From Liolophura sinensis (lineage: Eukaryota; Mollusca; Polyplacophora; Chitonida; Chitonidae): DNA of 64,000 nucleotides. A program made the position numbers and the translations under genes. The notes under the pieces were generated by a model that was given only the letters and a program-made list of their open reading frames with translations, searched no databases and was not told the DNA's origin. Positions within the stretch are counted from its first letter, which is position 1. The number at the start of each line of letters is the position of its first letter. The stretch spans positions 5,309,001 through 5,373,000 of the forward strand of contig NC_088299.1 in NCBI RefSeq assembly GCF_032854445.1, in the 5' to 3' direction. This document shows positions 58,083-64,000 of the stretch, in pieces.

Positions 58083-58154
58083 TTTAGTTAATTGTTGTCT
58101 TTACGCCGTGCAAAAGAATATTTCACTTGTACGACGGCTGTAAGTATTATGGAG
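58083..58154 (-). mobile_element. SINE tail fragment
   Basis: The plus strand has tttacgccgtgcaaaagaat, atttcacttgtacgacggc and gtaagtattatgg, the complement of the SINE 3' part only. Confidence 0.75.
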
Positions 58155-58269
58155 ATACCCTGACACGTTTTTAATGAATCGATTAAAGTTTCAATTGATA
58201 CTAAATCTTTGTACGGAGTATAATTTCCCAAGCCTTCGAATCAACTACTGGCTTATAGTTGATGTTATC

Positions 58270-58490
58270 AGTTTGAATCTATTTGCGTCAGATTTTAAAA
58301 GTTCAAGGGGTTGCCGAAACCATACGGGGAAAAGTAGTTTGAATCTATTTGCTGCAGATTTCAAAAGTTCTGGGGGTTGTGGTTTTCTTCTGCCCAAAGC
58401 ATACTGGGAAAATAGTTTAAACCTAGTTGTGGCTGATGTCAAAAGTTCAGGGAGTTGTGATTTTATTTCTGCCGAAAACATACCGAAAAC
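58270..58490 (+). repeat. Three-copy tandem repeat of 66/78 bp
   Basis: Copies start with agtttgaatct or agtttaaacct at 58270, 58336 and 58414. Both spacings are multiples of three, so an ORF at 58174-58494 reads three versions of SLNLFAADFKSSGGC. No family is recognised. It may be coding or a chance minisatellite. Confidence 0.75.
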
Positions 58491-58494
58491 GTAA

Positions 58495-61400
58495 GGCCGT
58501 GTAATTTACACCAGATTCAGCCACTGTACATTTTCTTAATTTAGTACAAAATGTAAGTGCTCCATCGTAGCACTCAATGAATAAATGATTGTGACTTTAC
58601 TCCCCTCCAGTTACAACGTTGAGCATGATCCTTTGACTCATACATTCGTCAAAATACACTGAAATGCCTCTGCCAATAAAATATAGAATTTCACTTCTAT
58701 TATTTCAAAATGAAATCAATAATGAAATAAAAACGAAATATATCTATCAATATGTATCAATTACATCTTATTTTACAAAAGCGCGTTTAATTTTATAATA
58801 CTTTTTTTACATTACATTGCTAAATACTCTGGTAGACCATTCTTTTGTTGAGTTAAAGTGGTTGTGTGTGGCTAAATTTAAACTCTGCCAGAAAGATGAC
58901 TCCTTATGTCCGAGGAGACCAGCTCAGAGTGGATCTGTTCTGAAACATAAAGCCAGCTTTGGCCAGATTTGTTTTCACAGCGCGGCAATATGGCTACAGT
59001 TTGGCGGTGCGAGGAAAGCTGTCTATCTCGGGTACGTCAAATATGATATTGATCCCTTGTAAGAAAACTGACGTACACTGACACGTTTTACAGATCACAT
59101 CCGCCTTGTCGGCAGCTAAAAGCCAAATTCCTAGATAAATAGTCGCATTAGCATCTGTTGTTTCCCATTGGGAGTCTATCGCAGTGCGCACTTAATACTT
59201 TTCTTAGAGTTGTCCGATAGAATATTAACTAGGATGGTAAAAAAACTTAGACGCGAACTTGTGAGTGTTACCACTGGTTTCCAACGCCGAAACAGAGAAT
59301 TATCTCACTTTCTAGAAAAAATTTGTTAACGTTTTGACTGGCACAAGAGACGGAATACAGCTGAAAATTTTGTTGCCAAATGGCTACCAGGATATCTATG
59401 AACCTTGACTAGTTGATATTTTTAATCACTAGGCTTTCAGATAAAACCCTTGAAATTCAAAGAATGAGAACAATTTAGGGAGAAACAAGTCAAACCTGAG
59501 CAGGGTTACAAAAACGCTTCCATTAAGGAAAGCCTGTACTTTCAAAACGTGTACCGTTTTGTACACGTTTGTTAAGCTTGTGATGAAGCCGATATGTGTA
59601 TCATACGTACACAAATTTAGTCCACCTTAAAACGGTAGGTACATATCGATAATGTATGCAAACCACACATTTATGTTTCCGTGGAAATGTCTTGCAATTA
59701 ACTTGGTACACAATTGCTTTTAAAGAGTAGCAAAACGGGTAATTTACTGCGACGTATTACTTTGGCTCTGATCTATAAACTTACGGCAAATTCCTTTCAA
59801 TCAGAAGTCAGCGAACCGCCAGAATTTGACAACAGTTGAAAGCCACAATCATTTTAAACAATGTGAGAATAAATTCCGAAATGACTGTAAGTTAAAGGAA
59901 ATCGCTTGAAAACATGGCATTGAAATATCCATAGCTCGTTATGGCACAACCAGCAAAAAATATTTATATTCGATCAATATAGCAAGGGTGTGGTACCGAA
60001 GCTTAGTTAGGTTATCTTAGGTAAAGGATATGGTGTAAAGGTAACATTTACTATTATCAAAAGGCTTCACAGACGAGAATTACAATATATGGTAAGTTTA
60101 TCTCACTTTGAATTTTAAAGAACATGCTTAGTGTGTCTAAACTGTTTCTGTCTTGCCATATACCTTGGGTAAACTTCGCTGAACAGTGGATTCATATACA
60201 ACTTGGAATAACTTGAGAGTTACTAACGATACTGCCTGACTTCATAATTAATACATTTGTTTGATTTATAGAATCATAACCTCTTTGAAATTGAAACAGA
60301 TGTGACTGAGGCCTGATAAAGAATACACTGGAAAAAATTGTATCTTAGATAAACTTGAGACATCTTGAAAAGTCAATATCGATTTCCACTTTATAAGTTC
60401 ATAACTGACAGATTGGTTGGTTCATTGGAAACATCATAGCGTAACGCTGGTAGATTGGAAAACCCGAAGATGAAAGAACGGAGTGTTTACTCATGTGTCA
60501 TTCCACGAAACTGTTAAGGTTGCAAATACCAGGAAAAAAACCGTTATCACATGGGCAATCACTGACATTTGAAGTCTGCATTTGGCTGGATTACCACCTT
60601 TTGTGTTTCCATGTGTCAGATGAGTTGGCCATTGATCGCCTAGTTCTTAGTAATTAGTCCCGCGCTGAGGATATCCTGTCAAGGAATCGAAGAACTCTTT
60701 TCAATATTATTCTGCGCGGACTTGTTTTGGATCTATTAAGTGCCCGAAAAGCCTACTGTTGAACTCCCAACTTCGGGAATGCCCGTACACAGTGCACATT
60801 TTCTAATCGCAAAGGCCTTCGTTAACTCGAAAAAAACTCCACCGCCCTTTGACGCTCTCTGTCTAGCAATTTTCCCAAATTGGCTAGCCTCTCCATTGTA
60901 ATGCTCGACATTCTGAAAAAGTCAAATTGCCGAGATGGAGAGGAGGTAAAAACTGTTCATTTAAAGGCGGTTTGCGGGTTAAATTGGCTATGGCCTTTAA
61001 CAAGTCTGATAGACTGAGTCTTTTCTCCAAGCAAATTCCATAACGTGCACAAAATTTACCAATTTCCGCACTACAGAGACATAGGCAAATCCATTATGCG
61101 CAAAACAGCATATCGATTATAGGGAACGTACCGGACATCCTCTGACCATTTTTTTTCCCCTGATGGATGAAAAAATTAGAATGCCGGTTCATCAGAGCGG
61201 GAACTTCAATATCTCCGAAGACAGCCCAAGTCGTCTGTGACCGAAGTGACTGATCGCTCTGGAATATGTGCCGTTCGACGTTGACATGCGAGACGGAGGA
61301 TGCCGTCGTCGATGTTATAGGCATTACAAAAAACGAATGAGCCGAGATAACCTCGACTAATGTGAAGCAAATCAACCACTATCTGCTAAAAACACACTTG

Positions 61401-63182
61401 GAATGAGGAATGATCAGCTTGTTTACCGACATACGCAAAAAGATTGGACGAAGCGACCAATTTCATACCGAATGGATTGCTGTGCCGTCAGGTTTTATTT
61501 TGCCTGCATGAACGGCATCTTATTAGCAAAAACCTAGGTCTCTGCTTTTCCATTCGTCTTCCGGATAATTCTGCACTGCCGCGTGCCCCGTCGACTTTAA
61601 GAGTCGTAAGGCGCGACCTTTCAGCAATCCCCAAATCATCCATAAATCGGGTGACTGAGTTTTAGCGGATGAATTGGCGTCATCGCAATTTAAATTCTTT
61701 AGGGCTTTTCTAATACTCTAAAATGAATCAATTTCTAAAATTGATCGCCTTGGCCAGATCCTTATTTATGTAATTATAAAGAAGGAATATCCATAACCTC
61801 TTGGCTAATGGACGTCACCTTATTCAGGATTTTTCGCTTGAAAATGGGATCTGCGTGCGATCAGTTCATTGTGGATAAAAAACAGAGAAAGGGGACAGGT
61901 AAAGCATACTATGTAGCAGTTATAAAATTACAAAACAAAAATTCTACGCCAGAGAAGTGGGGATTTCAACTGAATCATAGGAATAGAACTTCGACGAATT
62001 TTGTGTACCATTCAGTTCTTTTTTTCTCTCTTGGCTGCAGGACTCTTCCAACAAAGGGTTAGATGGGTTTACACTAAAAAAAGTAATAGATTAAACACTT
62101 AGATGATCACGCGGTACACCGTTCAATAAAAACACTGGATTGCATTGGTCAGCATCGGTAATCTGTGCAGTTGCACTATTTATTTACTATTTGTCAGTTT
62201 CGTTTGAAGTACCCTCGCCCTCAGGTCATGTGAGTCTCCATTCTTTGACACATGTACTATAATGTCCTTCATACAACGTTTCTGTCCGCTTTGGTAATAA
62301 CTTTCACAAAATAAGACACCTGTACTGACAAGACAAGACAAATTGCAGATCGCTTCCTCCTACTTCGTATGGGAGGAGAGAGGTTTTTTGCATGGTGATA
62401 TTTAACTGATAATCGATGGTACGCGATAACTTGGTTCATAAATTCATTACTACCGTCCAAAGGCCAGCATTTCTTATTTGAGAAAGCGAGAATAGATATT
62501 GCTTGTTTACTGTTAAATTTTGTTTTGTACAAATATTTTGGTCATGAGAATGAGCTGACAGATCGCTACACTCAACAACCTAACGTTTTATCCATCACGG
62601 AACTGTACTGTACCACAGATAGGTGTTATGAAGTTTTGACGGTAGGATAAAACCTTTCTGGAGTATGTAACTTTCAGCAGCATATGAAACGTTCCATTTA
62701 TTTATGCATCGAAAGAGGCATTCACGTTCCTGTCGCCAACCAAAATGGACGTTAAGTGTCAAAAATCGCAAGACAAATTCCCAAAACGACGTTTAGAAGA
62801 AATCATGGAAGAATTATTAAACTTTATACGGTACAAAATTTGAAAAGAAGCAGTAAACAGTTTTCAATGAGGTTGCAAAGATAAAAGGAAGATTCACGAC
62901 TTTCATTTTGGATCCAAAACGCACTTTTAAGGAGAGGGAAAAGGTGCGGGGTTGGATGCAGCATTTATATCGCCGTTCAGGTGAACGGCATGCCGGTATG
63001 CCATAGCGTACCCAGACGTGCAGGCCTGATTCATGTACTTAAGGCATAGCCCCATTACTATGAGCGTCAAGGGAAAAAGAGATTTGATTTAGCTATTTTA
63101 AAGCCTGACGTACGACCGGATTCAGGATTGTGCCACGCATCAGGCTTATTACGCAGATCTGAAAATATGTCAGTTTTTTCTG
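58495..63182. other. Long unannotated stretch
   Basis: About 4.7 kb with no recognised gene, RNA or repeat. The minus-strand ORF at 61094-61375 (93 codons) lies in slightly more GC-rich sequence but shows no motif, so it is not called. Confidence 0.4.
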
Positions 63183-63327
63183 TATTTATTTAATTTTATT
63201 TAAATTATGGTGAGAGGAAACCGGACTGAACCCGGGGAAAACCCACGACCATCCGCAGGTTGCTGGAAGACCTTCCCAGGTACGGCCGGAGAGGGCATGA
63301 ACTCACAGCGACCGCATTGGTGAGAAG
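63183..63327 (-). mobile_element. tRNA-derived SINE, partial
   Basis: The plus strand has atggtgagaggaaaccgg, cccggggaaaacccacgacc, cgcaggttgctggaagacc and cacagcgaccgcattggtg, the complement of the middle of the common family. The A/T tail side is diverged. Confidence 0.88.
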
Positions 63328-63904
63328 CGTGTAAGCAACATGTCTTTTGCAGTGACCGACAACAAGACTATTTGCAATGGCACGTGTACTGGGTTGTTTC
63401 CACTATCCGCACGCTTCTACAGTTTCATTGCGCTTTGTGGATGAGATTGTACATCATCTCAAAAACAACTGAACCTTTAAAAAGGAACCCACGAACTCTA
63501 TTTAGCGTCACTTGTTTGAAAAACATCTTTCTTTACGTTCTACTGTACTCATGTTACACGTCAAATCATCAATAAATCCCTACCTAAAAAGTGAGTCACG
63601 CGAGGATTTTTGTGCTTTATAGCATTTATGCCCAGAAGCAAATACATCGTTAACAATTTCTCAGAAATACATGTATATGTACGACAGGATGTTAACACTG
63701 GCGCTAAGTTAACAAAACACGTGACATGTCACCTGAGATGACTCAAGATAAATCAAATACTTGGAGCGGTTGTGCGTAAATTTGTAAGACTTAAAGCAAG
63801 ACAAAAAGCAAGTTGCGGGAGGAAAATTTCACCTTAGACAAAGTTACAAAGCATTTTGTTTAGAAGAATAAATTTTGTCAAGAATCTACGGTTATATATA
63901 TCTA

Positions 63905-64000
63905 CGGCTCAGTTAGTTAGCGCGCTAGCGCAGCGTAATGACCCAGGAGTCTCTCACCAATGCGGTCGCTGTGAGTTCAAGTCCAGCTCATGCTGGCTTC
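63905..64000 (+). mobile_element. tRNA-derived SINE, cut by the window end
   Basis: It carries cggctcagttagttagcgcg, cagcgtaatgacccaggag and the box B-like gttcaagtc at 63975-63983, ending in catgctggcttc at the window edge. The first bases of the head (gggcctccgt) are absent. Confidence 0.93.

Overview
The window looks like nuclear DNA of a marine invertebrate, most likely a lophotrochozoan such as a mollusc or brachiopod. The reasons are AT-rich, gene-poor sequence, many copies of a tRNA-headed SINE ending in an (AAAT)n tail, a second SINE tail of the kind common in molluscs, a Penelope-like retroelement (PLE), a relic Tc1-like transposase and one intronless rhodopsin-class GPCR. There are no operons, Shine-Dalgarno sites or dense ORFs. 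The exact species cannot be told from the sequence alone.

Layout. 1-850 holds nothing recognised. 851-4200 is a G/T-rich minisatellite with a 52-bp monomer. 4201-29250 is a 25-kb array of at least five diverged, head-to-tail copies of one non-coding unit of about 3.4-4.3 kb. A 95-bp minisatellite (22767-24993) sits at the same place in the unit as the 52-bp array. Copy 3 is split by a 2.86-kb PLE insertion (15448-18309) and by a SINE, and the uninterrupted target can be read in the sister copies. 29251-35650 has SINE fragments, a 165-bp tandem duplication, a Tc1-like transposase relic (31560-32060) and an inverted-repeat element (32191-32964). 36031-37010 is a 31-bp minisatellite with a 186-bp higher-order period. 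38390-47912 is a second duplication complex, with direct copies at 40310/42035/43346 and inverted copies at 38.4/47.5 kb and 38.9/44.3 kb. 51120-52481 is a MITE-like cluster with a second SINE family and a (TA)n tract. 53725-54861 (minus strand) is the only gene that looks intact and host-derived: an orphan class-A GPCR with several unusual core residues. 55-64 kb is mostly unrecognised sequence with SINE fragments.

There is no evident pathway linking genes. The window is chiefly a record of repeat turnover: segmental tandem duplication, minisatellite growth inside the duplicated unit, and later insertion of retroelements. Nearly all short ORFs are chance or repeat-driven. The two supported protein-coding stretches are the PLE reverse transcriptase and the GPCR.
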